Positions 11,649 to 23,868 of a stretch of 64,000 bases of DNA are shown piece after piece. Below the pieces are notes generated by a model. It ran no database searches. It worked only from the letters and a program-made list of their open reading frames with translations, and was not told the origin of the DNA. Made by a program: the position numbers and the translations under genes. How positions within the stretch are numbered: the stretch's first letter is position 1; every line of letters starts with the position of its first letter. Origin of the DNA: Lonicera japonica (lineage: Eukaryota; Streptophyta; Magnoliopsida; Dipsacales; Caprifoliaceae); assembly GCA_021464415.1 (NCBI GenBank), contig CM038471.1:34941234-35005233 (forward strand), given 5' to 3'.

Positions 11649-11846
11649 TTATTGGCTCATATGGCTCAGCCTCATATGACATAACAACAGTTCGTCACCT
11701 TCTTCTTCTGTGGAGATTGCCGCTCCACCAATTACCGTGTTCTCTTTCAACTTATAAATATTTTTAGGTGACTTTGTGCCATGCGAAATCACCGTTGGTT
11801 CTTCACCTTCATATCCCCATTTTTGGCTTAAATCACACACAGCCAT
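11649..11846 (-). pseudogene. Copia pre-integrase (GAG-pre-integrase) remnant
   Basis: A 65-codon frame ends in 'LLLCHMRLSHMSQ', matching the LWH.RLGHMS motif of the copia pre-integrase domain. Upstream 'SPKNIYKLKENTVIGGA' matches the 'NLYKLEG.TI.G.A' text usual in TNT1-like polyproteins. It lies between the gag and reverse-transcriptase remnants, as expected. No intact integrase core was found between 10620 and 11649. Confidence 0.75.
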
Positions 11847-12089
11847 TTGCAGTGAATGAAATTAAGGAAACCAAATTCTTCTTGATAGCTAAAAAGTGTA
11901 TGACATCACTTAGCATGCGGGTCACACCATCCCACATCTTAATTTTTTTAGTGCATGGACACATAACTTTATGTATAGCATCGTTACCTATGAAGATTTC
12001 CCCATTTTAATCATTATTGTTAACAAAATAATTACGGCTCAAGCACATGTGATAGGAGCATCCATAATCTACCCATGACTACTATCGGC

Positions 12090-12560
12090 TCAAAAATACG
12101 TAAGAACCTTGATATTAACATTCTGGGTCGTAACTATAGTAATCTCCTTTGACGCGTTTTTCCTCTTAGCCTTCGGCTCTAGGCAATTCTTCTTGGTATG
12201 ACCTATCTTGTGACACTTGAAGCAATCATAGGTCGTTGAAATCTTTGATGAACTTGAGCGTTGTTTTGCCAAAAATTGACGTAGTAACAAAGTGAGCAAG
12301 CAACAATAAGACTCGGTCCTCCTCTTCTAATATAAAATCAATTCTATCAAGGTCATGCACTAGTGCCTTGAAAAAATTGATGCACCTGTTCAAATCCTGC
12401 CATTCCTTCATCTGCAACTTGAGCAGTTGCTTCTTGAGATTTAATGTATTGGATATAAACTCCCTAAGTACATCTCCTCAAGCTTATTCCATATACCATT
12501 TGCATTATTTTCCCATTATTTTCCTAAATCACACTTTTTAAAACTTCGCCAGTCATATGC
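12090..12560 (-). pseudogene. Copia gag remnant with zinc knuckle
   Basis: Two overlapping minus frames (12226-12417 and 12090-12299) give 'LQMKEWQDLNRCINFFKALV', 'EEEDRVLLLL', 'FGKTTLK' and then the CCHC knuckle 'CFKCHKIGHTKKNC'. This is the UBN2/gag order of TNT1-94-type elements. A frameshift near 12290 separates the core from the knuckle, so no intact gag is made. Confidence 0.8.
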
Positions 12561-12920
12561 ATCTAGATAGTGAACATAGCTTTCTAATTAATTTCATTTC
12601 ATTGGTCCTCGAACATATCTTTCGATTTCTTCTCCAGTCCCAGTAGTGCGATGTGTAAATTTGATTGCAAAAGTACTCCTCACATATACTGATGCCAAAA
12701 ATCGAAATTAATAACCTTATCGTAAAGTTTTATCTTGACCTCCATGCATAGTGCTATGGGGTTCCCTATTTCTAGATGAATCAAAATTTATAACTTGTGT
12801 TGTTCCGATTGATTTCTCTTTGGCCAATGAACACCCAGCACAAACACCCTAGTGACTGTAAACTGAGCCATGTTACAGAACTAGTATTAAACAATCTGAT
12901 ATGATCCCTCTGATACCAAT

Positions 12921-13195
12921 TGTTATGAATACAAGAGCAATTAACCTAGCCCCAAACCATAATTATAACCCGCGAAAGACCTTTCGATAGTTTCCATGAA
13001 CATTAAGCAAGAAAATTTTTGGCTAGCAATAAGGATTAACCAAAAAAATAGGTAAACAATCAATTTATTCACACAATATATATGGATCTATGAATAAATG
13101 ATGAAGTAGATGACAAGTAAATAGCAAAAGAATCGTGATAACACACCATGACATAACTTAGGTACCTAAACTGGGTCTTCCATATGAAAGGGGAG
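12921..13195 (-). repeat. 5' LTR (truncated) of decayed copia element, with primer site
   Basis: It is the partner of the LTR at 9460. The initiator-Met tRNA primer site abuts it at about 12906-12920. Similarity to the other LTR stops near 13195. Confidence 0.7.
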
Positions 13196-14448
13196 CTAGA
13201 TATTTAGAAATACATCAATCGAAAAGACATTTACACACACAAAATCATTTTCCTTTAATGAGATCGAAAATATACCGACAATGGAAACTTGAGAGCCTCA
13301 TATAATGGTAGGGTAGGGATATAAATTCTTTAGGTACTCTTACCTTTCGAATTTTAAAATTATTTTGAAAACATAAGAAGTGCTCTCCTTATGAGTTTTT
13401 TTGTTCATGGAACCAATGATAGGAAAACTATTAAGATTTTCTGTTTTCTTGAATATTTATAACGGACCTTGGGTAGCCTCCGGCCATACCTACCTAAAAC
13501 ATAACCGTATGATTGACAGGATCTCTATTTGCTGGGTTCTCACGACTGACGGTCATTAAAACAATGCATAAAACTTCTTGTGTACTAAGTTGACTCTTTT
13601 ACATGAAGTGTGATTGAATATGGCAAAGGTTTAGGATCCCTTCTATTTAGTAGGTCTTATGATATATCTCAGGGCTCAGGTACATGTAAGGACCTTTCGG
13701 GTATGTGAGGGGTAAACTATGTAAGGTCCAAATTTATAAGGACTTAGTTTAAGTTGGCTTGATTCTGATTCCAAAAATGTATTTCTGGTGTAAACTCACT
13801 TACCTCAAGTGAAGATGTAAGAAAGAGAAGAAAAGCATGATTGGAAGCCTAGCTTCCAAAGCCTTGAGCAATGAATTCAAAGTATCAATGGAGTCAACAA
13901 AAGTAAGGTAAGTATGGCATTTAAGTTTGATTCGTAGTTTAGAAAATGGATTCGTTTTCAAATTGTATTTCAAGAGTTTAAGTTTTTTCGAATCAAATTC
14001 ATAGGTTAAATGTGTTTTTTTTTGTTGCGTACGTGTTTCCTAAAGTTAAATTAATGGACAAGCAGTTTAAAATTTTTTTAAACATATTCCATAAGATTCT
14101 ACAATGATTCACGATCATTTAAAAAAAACGGAGCAAAAATGGACTTAAAACAAATGCGCAATAGCGATAACTAACCAGAACAGTTTTGTTGTTTTTTAAA
14201 CCAGTCAACAGTTATATGCCAGAGCAGTCTAGCATTTTTCCAGACCGATACGGCACTCCAAAATCTTAATTTCGTGGCCCTTTTTGACCAAATTTTCTCT
14301 TATAAATAAACCTTATTCTTCTAGGTTAAATACAAATACTTTAAATACACTTTAAACGATTCTTTTCAAGCCTGTTTGAAAGAGAAAATCCACCATCTAG
14401 TTTTTTGATCATCCATTCCATATTTTCTTTTCTAAGAACAAGATTATA
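13196..14448 (+). mobile_element. Degenerate LTR-like sequence, no gene
   Basis: No coding frame. A segment at 13741-13795 ('ttggcttgattctgattccaa') resembles the beginning of the LTRs of the next element. Later parts carry a TATA-like 'tataaataaacc' near 14300 in a similar relative order, so 13740-14440 may be a diverged LTR of the same superfamily. 13200-13740 looks like anonymous transposon debris. Confidence 0.35.
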
Positions 14449-15631
14449 TGTTTAGCTTAATTTTAGTTGGCTTGATTCCGATGCCAAAAGCATTTTTTCC
14501 GCTGTAATTGTTGGAGTTTAATTGAAGAGTTGAAAATGTATCAATCAACAGAAGCTCACCGAACTTACCGAATGCATCATACATAATTCAGGACATAACG
14601 TAAGGTGGTTATATTTTTTGATTCAAAATATAGGCGGTAGTTGAGCGTTAAAATGGAAATCAAAAGTCTTTTAAGTCAAATTTATTTTTAAAGTGTTTTT
14701 ACCGAATTTTGCCGAAGTTCGAGAAGTTTCATTGATATAAAAAGACATGAATTTTTTTTTACATATCTAACATGTTCTATAGGTTTTTTTCTAAAATTTG
14801 GTTTGATTAAGCGAACTTAAAACGACAAAAAATGAACAAATTAGAGAAAAACCAAAAAGCGTCGTAAAATGCAGTTAATTCCTATATATATTTTTTAACA
14901 GAAAAAATCCTTTTAACCGTTTTAAACCTATTCCAAATGGGACTTTAACTCAATATTTTTCTATAAATATAACCCATTAGTTTGGAACAAAAATAAATGA
15001 TTCTACTGAGGTTTTTTAGGCAAAAAATATCCAAACGCTAGAATCAATTTTTGAAAGTTTTGAAACACCAACTAAATTTTGTTTACATACCATAGGAGAT
15101 CTTATTTCTCTTCAAATTTAAGAACTAGGGTTTCAAACGTTCACCGCCCTGCAGGAGTGTCTTCGGTTGCGATTGAAGACGAGGTGTACGAAATGGTTAA
15201 CTTGCAATAAGGGAGATCGCAGATGGGGGCAAATGATTGTGATCAAGTGCATTGAAGGAGGGGATGGGTAATCCGAAAAAGCGAGAAGTGATATGCCAAG
15301 GCAGCTGCTGTTGGATTTTACATTCAAGGAATTGACGAGACTGTTGCATAAATTTTGGGGAAGCAGTTGTTGTAAGTCATCAACTCTATATTTCATTTTA
15401 ATTGTAGTGAAGCACTTATGGTTAGTCCCGAGAATAAGTCCTACGCAAGTAGAGATACCTCGTTACTTCCTTGTGTTGTAGATTGCTTTTGTGATTGATT
15501 GATTTATTTAATTGCTATAAAACCCAAGACAAGTTTCAACAATAAAATTAATTAGACACAGAGTTTTAATTCTGCTTATCAAATTTTAAATTGTTTTTGA
15601 TAAAAACCCTAAAATCAACCTAGGCAATTCA
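14449..15631 (+). repeat. 5' LTR of non-autonomous element
   Basis: It aligns along its length with 17616-18802. It holds a TATA-like 'ctataaatataacccatt' at about 14961, a plausible promoter inside the LTR. The last aligned bases are 'taggcaattca'. Confidence 0.75.
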
Positions 15632-17615
15632 ATCCCTGATTTTTTTGTTTAATTGGTATCAGAGGATGTTTCCTTAATTTGCTAGGGTTTTACGTCTAGG
15701 TCGATGTGTACAAACACACATTCCCACAACCTTTTTGGTGTGAGTAGTGCGAGATAAGAGATCAGTTGAGAGAATTTTGTCAGCAAACTTTGAAAGTATT
15801 ATCAAGGAGTGTTCCCATTCTTAAACATAAACTAAAAGTGAAAAACAAGAAAAATAAGAGGGTTGGGGTTTTGAGTAAAATGAATACAAGGAGGATAGGA
15901 CTCCATAGATTAAAAAATTTGGGTCCCGAAAAGGATTATTGCACCTACATTAGGTGTTAGGGAGTCCGCCTAGCATAGGATTGGCTAGATGGATGGCTAT
16001 GCTAAGTGAATTTGTTGCGTCGGTCGGTTTAGCTCTTTACATAGGAACTAAAGCAAAGTAGATTTTTAATTTTAGTTTTCAAATGTGAGAATTGCCTATG
16101 TTCTGAAAAAAATATTACATATATGCATGTGATTGTAACTACTTTCTATTCCAGATATCTCTAGATTCTCATATTTAAATACTTAATTTGGAGATATGTG
16201 TGATTAATGCTTTAATAATTCGACAATAGTATGTTATTCCAATCACATAAAAATTTTTGTGTATATCCCACACACTGCACTGCACTATCTATAATAATGC
16301 ATATTGAGTGATCACATGTGTTTAGGCTCTTACTTTTAGTTTAAAACTTTAGAAGCTCTCATATACTATTTATTTAGGGATAGAAAATCAAAGAAAAGCA
16401 TAATGATTAATGTAGTGAGATTTTGGTGATGTAGTTTTGAGTGAAAAATTAAAAGACAAGCATGTCAGGAAAAAATGTAGAGGAGATGGAAAAGAGCTAC
16501 CATAGTGGAAAGATAATCAAAAGCTACAAACTGAAAATAGCTGGCCTCCACTAGGGGTGAAAACCTCCATTGAAAAGAGAAGATGCTTGCACAAAAACAT
16601 CATAAGTTTGAAAGCAAAATAGCATGTTTTTAATAGAAAAAATTTTCTTTTGAGGGCTAATTAGTTGAAAAATAATGGATTAGAGGCTTTCTAAATTATC
16701 TTGTATATGGATGTGCGAATGTTTCAAAACTGATAATTGTTCGAAAGCACTTTGTATGATCCATATTTATAACACAGTGGGATATATACTTATACTCCGT
16801 GTTGCTTGGCATATATAGGCTGAATTGTTAATGAATTGTTATATGCATAGTACATGTATCATGTTAAAGGAAATCATATAGTTTTAAAGCTTAATTAATA
16901 TATTCCGGATTTGATATATGTTACATAGCAGTGCATGTTGAGTATTTGTGCTAAATATCTTTTGCCGCAATTTTGCTCTCGAAACTCCAAACTAACTTCA
17001 TGGAAAGTTGGGAATTGGTAAAAAAGGGTTTCTCAAGGTTTAGCTAAAAGATTTTGAGATTAATGGATATCTTTGTTAGCTAAAATCTCTTTGCTTAAAC
17101 ATGACATGCAATTTGCGTTAATTAATATTATTTGCTTTGCATAATTCTTATTTTCTATACTTTGTTGTTTTCCATAATTATTACTTTGTATATTCTTATG
17201 ACAAAAAGGGAGAGAAAGTTATATTCCTCATTGAGAGAATTTGTCAAGGGTGTTAGATAAAGGGGAAGAATGTCTATGTGAGGGGGAGTAGTAAAGTAAG
17301 AATATTTTGTGGGGTAGAGATATATAATTTTTTGCCTATTTAATTAGCGTTGTCTCTTTGCGCCCATACTTCACTAGGTGTTTGTTAAGTTTTGGTGTTT
17401 CAGGTTCATTAGTCAATACAATATACTAGCTCACTTTTTTACCTTGTGAAGTGAAGTATCTTACAAGCAAGACTTATAGTAAGGCATGTCTTTGAGTTAG
17501 CATTCGTAACTGACTAATTCGACATAGAGTCTGTAGTCAAGATGTTATAGACATCGCGCTGATGCGTCTGTATAGGTGTCTGTGTTTTGTCATTGGAATA
17601 GTCAAAGGGGGATTT

Positions 17616-18802
17616 TGTTAGATTTTTGTTTTAGTTGGCTTGATTCTGATGCCAAAAGCACTTTTTATATTGTAATTGTTGGAGTCGAATTGAAGATTTG
17701 AAAATGCAATAATCAACGAACGCTCGTCGAACTAACCAGATGCATCGTACATAATTCAAGACCTAAGGTAAGTTAGTTATATGATTTGATTCAAAATATT
17801 GGTGGTGGTTAAGCGCTAAAATCGAAATCAAAAGTCTTTTTAGTCAAATTTATTTTTAAAGTGTTAATATAATTATACATAATTTTGTCAAAATTTGAGA
17901 AATTTTGTCGATACAAAAAGATGATAAAACTTGTTTTTTAGATCTCTAACATGTTCCATAGGTTTGTTTTGAAAATTGGGTCGAATTGGAGTTTGAACGG
18001 TCTTAAAACGATGAAAAATTAGCAAAATAAAGAAAAACAAAAGAACATCATAAAAGGCAATTAATTCCTATACACGTTTTTTATCACAAAAATTACTTTT
18101 TAAGTGTTTTAAACCTATCCCAAAGGGGAATTTGACTCAATATTTTCCTATAAATATAACTCATTGATTTAGAACAAAAATACATGATTCTATTGAGGTT
18201 TTTGAGGCAAAAAATATCCAAAAGCTCTAATCAATTTTTGAGAGTTTTGAAACACCACCTAGATTTTGTATAGAAGATCTTATTGCATTTCAAATTTAAG
18301 AACTAGGGTTTCAAACGTTCACAGTCATGCAGGAGTATATTTAGTTGTGATTGGTGACGAGGTGAGCGAAGTGGCTAACTTGCGATAAGGAAGATCGCAG
18401 ATGGAGGTGAAGAATTTTGATCAAGTGCGTAGAAAAAGGCGACGAGTAATCCGAAAAAGCAACAAGTGCTATGCCAAGCCAGCTGCGGTTAGATTCTACG
18501 TTCAAGGAATTGATGAGACTGTTGCATAAATTGTGGGGAATTAATTGTTGTAAGTCATCGAGTCTGTAATTCTGTTTTAATCATAATAAAGTACTGTTGA
18601 TTAATCCTGAGGATTAGTCATACGCATGTAGGAATACCTCATTACATCCTTGTGTTTTGGATTGCTTTTGTGATTTATTTAATTGTTATAAAACACAACA
18701 CATGTTTCGACAGTAAAATTAATTACACCTAGAGTTTTAATTCTGCTTATTAAATCTCAAATTATTTTTGATAAAAACCCTAAAATCAACCTAGGCAATA
18801 CA
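17616..18802 (+). repeat. 3' LTR of non-autonomous element
   Basis: It begins TGTTAGATTTTTG directly after the polypurine tract and ends 'taggcaataca'. A TATA-like 'ctataaatataactcatt' at about 18152 corresponds to that in the left LTR. Confidence 0.75.
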
Positions 18803-18957
18803 ATGCTCATCCACAACTTCAAGGATGAACCTCATTACATTATTTGTGCTTTCCACAGTATCCCAGCTCCACTGATGGATTCTAGGCCATCTCTAATGTG
18901 CTTTGACTATAAGAAGTGGACATGTGGTCGCCATGTCCTTGTAAAAAAGGTATTGAA
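18803..18957 (+). other. Exon-like open stretch, unrecognised
   Basis: Just right of the LTR a plus frame reads about 50 codons ('HNFKDEPHYIICAFHSIPAP', 'MCFDYKKWTCGRHVLVKK') and ends at a possible splice donor (AAG/gtattg). Its amino-acid make-up is protein-like rather than AT noise. I do not recognise the family. It could be a captured or interrupted exon of a host gene or of a transposon. Confidence 0.3.
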
Positions 18958-19730
18958 ATTTAATCATATTTATTAGAACATGTCAACAAAAAAATAATAT
19001 TATTTTTAAAAAATAAAATACATGCATGTATTGAAATATTTATTGTATCTCAATTGGATGCTAAAAGAAATTTAAGCTTTTAATTTTTCTTCGGCATGCA
19101 ATGTCGAGACCGAAATACATTCTTGCAAACAAAAGTGATCCCCAATCGTACCTCGATGACATAATTTAGCCAATACAGCAGGCAAGTACTATTTTTGCTT
19201 GGGAAAGAAGATAAAGGATACAACATAGTATAAGAATATTCTAGATACATCCTCTGGCTGGAAAAAGAAAGTCATGTGAGTTGCGCGTGATGCTAAGTTG
19301 GAGTGATGAGTTGGAAAAGAAAAATGCACAATAATAGTAATGGGTTGCCATGTAGGATAAGCCAAGATGAAAATTAAACGACGTTAACGGGTGTGACTAA
19401 AACGGAACCAAACACTAAAATCAATGCCTGTTCTAAAAATTGAAACCAAATGGTAAGTACAATATACTAAAGTGTAGTTAACCTTTAAAAGAATGAAGTC
19501 GAGCCTAGCTGTATATATATATATATATATGTATTATTTAATGCATATCTCCAAGGTATTTTATCATTAAATAATTTTCAAAAGCTATTTTGTGAAGTAC
19601 AAAGAATATATCCCACGAAGGCATCTAATGAAAATCATTTTTTTTCTTATAATGCCTAAAACAAATTTCAGAAATTATCTTTTCAAGAAGCCCGAAGAGG
19701 GAGTTTATTGGACTTGGGTCTTTTCCTTAA
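18958..19730. other. AT-rich intergenic DNA, no gene seen
   Basis: No supported frame. An (AT)n run lies at about 19511-19530. The 67-codon frame at 19592 overlaps the end of the Helitron-like element and has no domain. Confidence 0.5.
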
Positions 19731-21785
19731 CTAGTTTTTGTGCACGTGTGTTGCACGTGATTTTAGTATTTGACAAATGTCATTACGTCTATTAATGAAT
19801 ATGTATAATTGAATAGTTAGCATGAAATAAAAATAATAACGTAAAAAAAACATAGCATTAAGTTTAAAATTCAATAATTATAAGAAAATCATATAATCGG
19901 TCAACTATAGAAAAATGATGTAGATACTGGAAAAAAATTGTCGCCTTGAATTTTTTTTAGTACGTAGGTGGCCAAGCAAACTCTTAATCACATATATAAG
20001 AGAGTAATATATTTTTATTAAGTTTTTAAAATTGGTAGATACTTAATTCTATTAAATGTATGTAAATTACTAAAAAATAATATAAAACTCATATAAATAA
20101 TAGATTATACAACAACGAAAATATTAAAATGGTAAAAAGAAAAAAATTAAAACAAATTTACCATGAATGTTTTTCTGAGCCATAACTACAATATATTCAT
20201 ATTATTTTATTTAAACATTAAAAATAATTATAAATAAACAAATAAGCTTTTAGAACATATAAATTAATATAAATTTCATTTATTATAATGTTAAAAGCAA
20301 TCAAACAAAATAGAGTTTAATATACATACTTTATGGTAGGCTTTGCAACGAAATTTTAATTAACGCAAAAAGTTTTGTAATTTCAATATGATCTATTAAA
20401 TAGCCTCATTCTTGCACAAGTTATATTAATAATATGAATAGCCTCAAACATGCATCAGTATCTTATTGGTTTATTTAAATTTTACACAAAAATACCATTG
20501 GAGCATATTTTTTTCAAATTTAAATATTTGTGTAAAAGTGTCTTTACATATATAATTTACACAATAGTTTTTACACCACGATTGGAGATGCTCTTATACT
20601 ATTTATTTAACGTAAATCTACCTTAAAATATTTATTTAATTATTTTAACCAAATAAAGTGGAGTTTGAATTTATTTGGAATATTAATTCTAATATAAAAA
20701 TATATGGAATTATATTGTTTTATTTAATGTAAATCGTGCGTTGCACATGGTTTTGGTACTCGATAAATATTATTAAATTCATTAATAAATATTTACATAT
20801 TAAAAATTTAATAATTAGTATGAAATAAAAATAATAATAACTAAACAAAACAATTAAATAATTAGTATGAAATAAAATAATAATAAATAAACAAAACATA
20901 TTATCGACTGTAAAATTCATTTGATTTTTTTACTGACCTAAAACTCTTTGTAATTGTAATATGATCTATTAAATAGTTTCCTTGTTGGAACGTTTATTAT
21001 AAAGTTATATAAAAATTTTATATAGAACATATAATTCAACACAAATTCTAACTTGTTTAATTATTTTAGCCAAATAAAGTAGAGTTTAAATTTATTTAAA
21101 ATACTCATACTAATATAAAAATATATGGACTTATACACTTGTAGTCTTATGCTATTTTATTTAATGTAAATCTAGCTTAATTTTTTTTTAATTATTTTAG
21201 CAAAATAGAGTAGAGTTTGAATTTATTTGGAATACTAATACTAATATAAAAATATATGGAGTTATACTGTTTTATTTAATGTAAATCATTTGAATCATTT
21301 TTTTATTTAATGAGGTTATAAAAATTCGTTTGATTTTTTTTACCGACTTAAAAGCCCTTGTAATTTTAATACAATCTATTAAACAACTTCCTTCTTGGGA
21401 AGTTTATAGAAATCTTATACATAACACATAATTCAACACAAATTCTAACTTGTTTAATTATTTTAACCAAATAAAGTAGAGTTTAAATTTATTTGTAATA
21501 CTAATACTAATATAAAAATATATGGAGTTATACTCTTATAGTCTTGTACCATTTCATTTAATGTAAATCTAGCTTTTGCTTAATTATTTTAGCAAAAAAG
21601 AGTAGAGTTTAAATTTATTTGGAATACTGATACTAATATAAAAAAAAATGGAGATATACCGTTTTACTTAATGTAAATCTTAAAATCTATTGGTCAAAAT
21701 CAAGGGTCATATTTGTTGTCATAAAAAAAGAGAAAAACACTTTAAATTATTCGTACTTTTATATATAGTATAGGTATAGATATAG
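19731..21785 (-). mobile_element. Non-autonomous Helitron-like element with internal repeats
   Basis: On the minus strand the right side begins TCTATACC, then 'TATACTATATATAAAAG', a common plant Helitron 5' end. The left side ends with a hairpin (GCACGTG, TGTTG spacer region, CACGTGC on the plus strand) followed a few bases later by CTAG and then T, the standard Helitron 3' end. No Rep/helicase frame is present. Inside, a segment of about 110 bp ('ttatttaatgtaaatc' to 'ccaaataaagtagagttt') recurs at least five times (near 20640, 21065, 21190, 21460 and 21590). A second 'gcgttgcacatgg' end lies near 20735, suggesting nested or tandem truncated copies. Confidence 0.55.
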
Positions 21786-22988
21786 ATATAGATAAAGGAT
21801 GTCATGTTTATTCTTCAAATATCAACTAAACCTTGGAATATACTATCACCTCATCCAACAACAAAGCATTAAGAGTAATGACTCTACCTAGATCATTATA
21901 CAAAACATTATGACATGTGGAAAGCTTAATTCACTTCTATTTTCGAAGTGTATTTCGGTCGCAAAATTGCAATCCAATTCCTTTTTCCCAAACGCCACAA
22001 GCAAGGATAAAAAATGCATCGGTTTTTCCGAGCATTATAAGCATTCTCTGATTACATTCCGCACTAACGCATTTTCCACAATACATGAGCATCATTGTCA
22101 AAAACCTTATTTAAGAATTTGACATTTAAGCAGAGATCGAATGTACGTTCGTGTATTTGTCTCGGTGTTACCTTGTGAAAAATGACATGGTTGGCTCTAG
22201 TCTAATAAGTAAAAATCCACAAATTACATATATGCATGCATCAGGTAATTTATTGATTTTTCTTAAATCACTTGATGCGAAATGTAGACATCTCTAGCTA
22301 GATGAAGAAATGAATTCAAGAATCTTTAACATCAATTTTCTTTTTGTTACAAATGAAGGGTATGTTTCAAATAATTTGGAGACAGTGAATTTGATTCTCA
22401 ATGGATTTGATCATATCTTAATTTTCAATAGTTGGGGACACCTTATATTTATTATTGTGGTTACTATCTTCAAAATAATGAGCTCAAATATTATCTTAAT
22501 TGACTAATTAATTCATCCGCTCAGTCACCCACACCTTACGTTTGTATTGATATTATTCCCAACTTAACCACCTATATATGGATTTTAGATATGAGCTGAG
22601 GTTTTACCTCAAAAGGTTGTACTTAATCAATCATTGAATCTTCTACATTACCGATGTAGGACTATTGTGTTTGAGCCAACTATTCCCAACACTCCTTCGA
22701 TTCCATGTTTCCTTTTATTTCTTAACAATTCATTCAATTCAAATGGAGTGTAGGATTCGGATCCAAAATTGTTTACGGTCGGTTTTAGGGAAACAAAATG
22801 TTGAAATTGTTTACCAGAACAATGATCAGTTTCTTTCAAGGCCATTCAACCAATGTAATATATGGTTGCGTTCTTCTAATTTTAAAATTCAGCAAGCTAA
22901 GACAGCATGCACCTTATAATTAATTTTAATTGATTATTATTTCCATCCATTATTGTTCACTAGCACGGAAAGAGCTACCTTCCCGCTC
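21786..22988. repeat. Array flank of intact MADS copy, outer 3' part
   Basis: From about 22130 it matches 53190-53960 ('tggctctagtctaa' and, farther in, 'gttacaaatgaaggg', 'gatgtgggactattg'-like text, 'atatatggttgygttcttct') and partly 34400-34980. No gene is seen. The 60-90-codon frames here are not conserved between the copies. Confidence 0.6.
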
Positions 22989-23868
22989 AGTAACAGAGCC
23001 AGAAATATATGTTACCTCGGGCTAGTATAAAATTGAAAATAAAAATAAAAATAGTTATTAAAAAAAAGGAAGCCACCTTTAACTTGGAATTTTATTAGGA
23101 TAAGACATGTGTACTTAATATAATATTATTATACTCTTTTTATAATTCGTGCAAATTTTAATTAATAAGACTCTTATTTTGAACTTTTTACTTGCGAACA
23201 ACTAAAGGGAAAGAAAAAGCTTAAATGTATAACAGTTTACGATTATTGGCAAACCTCTAAACTATTGTCATTGGTAATATTATAACCTAATATATTTACA
23301 AATTTACAGATATTTTTTTAAAAAATAACTTTATGGCAAAAAAGAAAAACAAATGCATTTTATTCGGATACCACACGGTGTATAAAATAAAAATAGTGAA
23401 ATTACTAGGATGAAATAGTCATGCAAGAGTAGGAATTTGTTAACCCTCCTCTAAAGAGAGTCATGGTAACATTTGCATTTGATTGGTGGATGTAATAAAA
23501 AGTGTAGGGCTCAGTAAATAGTTTTATTATTATTTTATTGCATCCACCAATCAAATGTAAGGGTCACCATGACCCTCTTTTGAGATTTAGTTTAATTTAT
23601 AATTTAGCCTCTTTAGTACTCTGTGCAGATACTCTCTAGATTATAGTCGATCTTTTATGATGAAAAAATTTATATATGCAATTTGTTAGACAAGAAAGAA
23701 TTATATATGCAGTTAGGTTGGGCAAGAAAGAATTGTAATATACACTTGGCCTGGGCTAAAAAGGTTAAGATATTGAAGGCATGCATATATTTTAATACTA
23801 TTAGTGTGGCTTTTGCAATTTGGGCCCGGGCTTGAGCCTGGGCAAGCCCCTTCCAAGCTCCGCCTCTG
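22989..23868. mobile_element. 0.88-kb insertion with 9-bp target duplication TTCCCGCTC
   Basis: TTCCCGCTC occurs at 22980-22988 and again at 23869-23877. The left end carries 'cagagcc...cgggctag' and the right end 'gggcaagcccc...ccgcctctg', a loose inverted pair. The stub paralogue (53940-53980) lacks this region. A 9-bp duplication is typical of Mutator-like elements, and 8 bp of hAT. No transposase frame is present; minus-strand frames at 23670-23958 are GC-rich end sequence only. Confidence 0.6.
23451..23582. repeat. Fold-back MITE nested in the 0.88-kb insertion
   Basis: Arms of about 50 nt (23451-23500 and 23533-23582) are near-perfect inverted copies: 'tttgattggtggatg' on the left pairs with 'catccaccaatcaaa' on the right. 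The loop is about 32 nt. Confidence 0.7.

Larger units (their letters stand above)
9460..13195 (-). mobile_element. Decayed Ty1/copia element (TNT1-94-like), minus strand
   Basis: Two related LTR copies in direct orientation bound it. The left begins at 9460 (TGCTGTGAATATGAGAGC) and the right at 12921 (TGTTATGAATACAAGAGC). They share 'caattaacc', 'ttataacc' and 'cacacaatatatatg'. Next to the right LTR, on the minus strand, is the primer site ATTGGTATCAGAGGG, matching plant initiator-Met tRNA. Internal minus-strand remnants follow copia order: gag with zinc knuckle, pre-integrase, then reverse transcriptase. The reading frames are full of stops and shifts. The reverse transcriptase is cut off and joins the left LTR near 10190, and the right LTR is cut near 13195, so the element is internally deleted and old. 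Confidence 0.8.
14449..18802 (+). mobile_element. Non-autonomous two-LTR retrotransposon (LARD/TRIM-like), no pol genes
   Basis: Two direct LTRs of about 1.19 kb (14449-15631 and 17616-18802) enclose about 2 kb without gag-pol. A primer site TGGTATCAGAGG lies at 15654-15665, about 22 bp inside the left LTR. A polypurine tract (TCAAAGGGGGAT) lies directly before the right LTR. The internal part has only a Lys/Arg-rich 64-codon frame (15766-15960) that I do not recognise. Movement would need enzymes from another element. The LTRs have diverged visibly, and no matching target duplication could be found (left flank ttata, right flank atgct). Confidence 0.8.

Noticed and set aside
22550..22700. 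CRISPR-like or phage-like repeats
   Set aside because: No regularly spaced direct repeats exist in the window; all repeats are transposon-, microsatellite- or duplication-derived and the organism is a plant.
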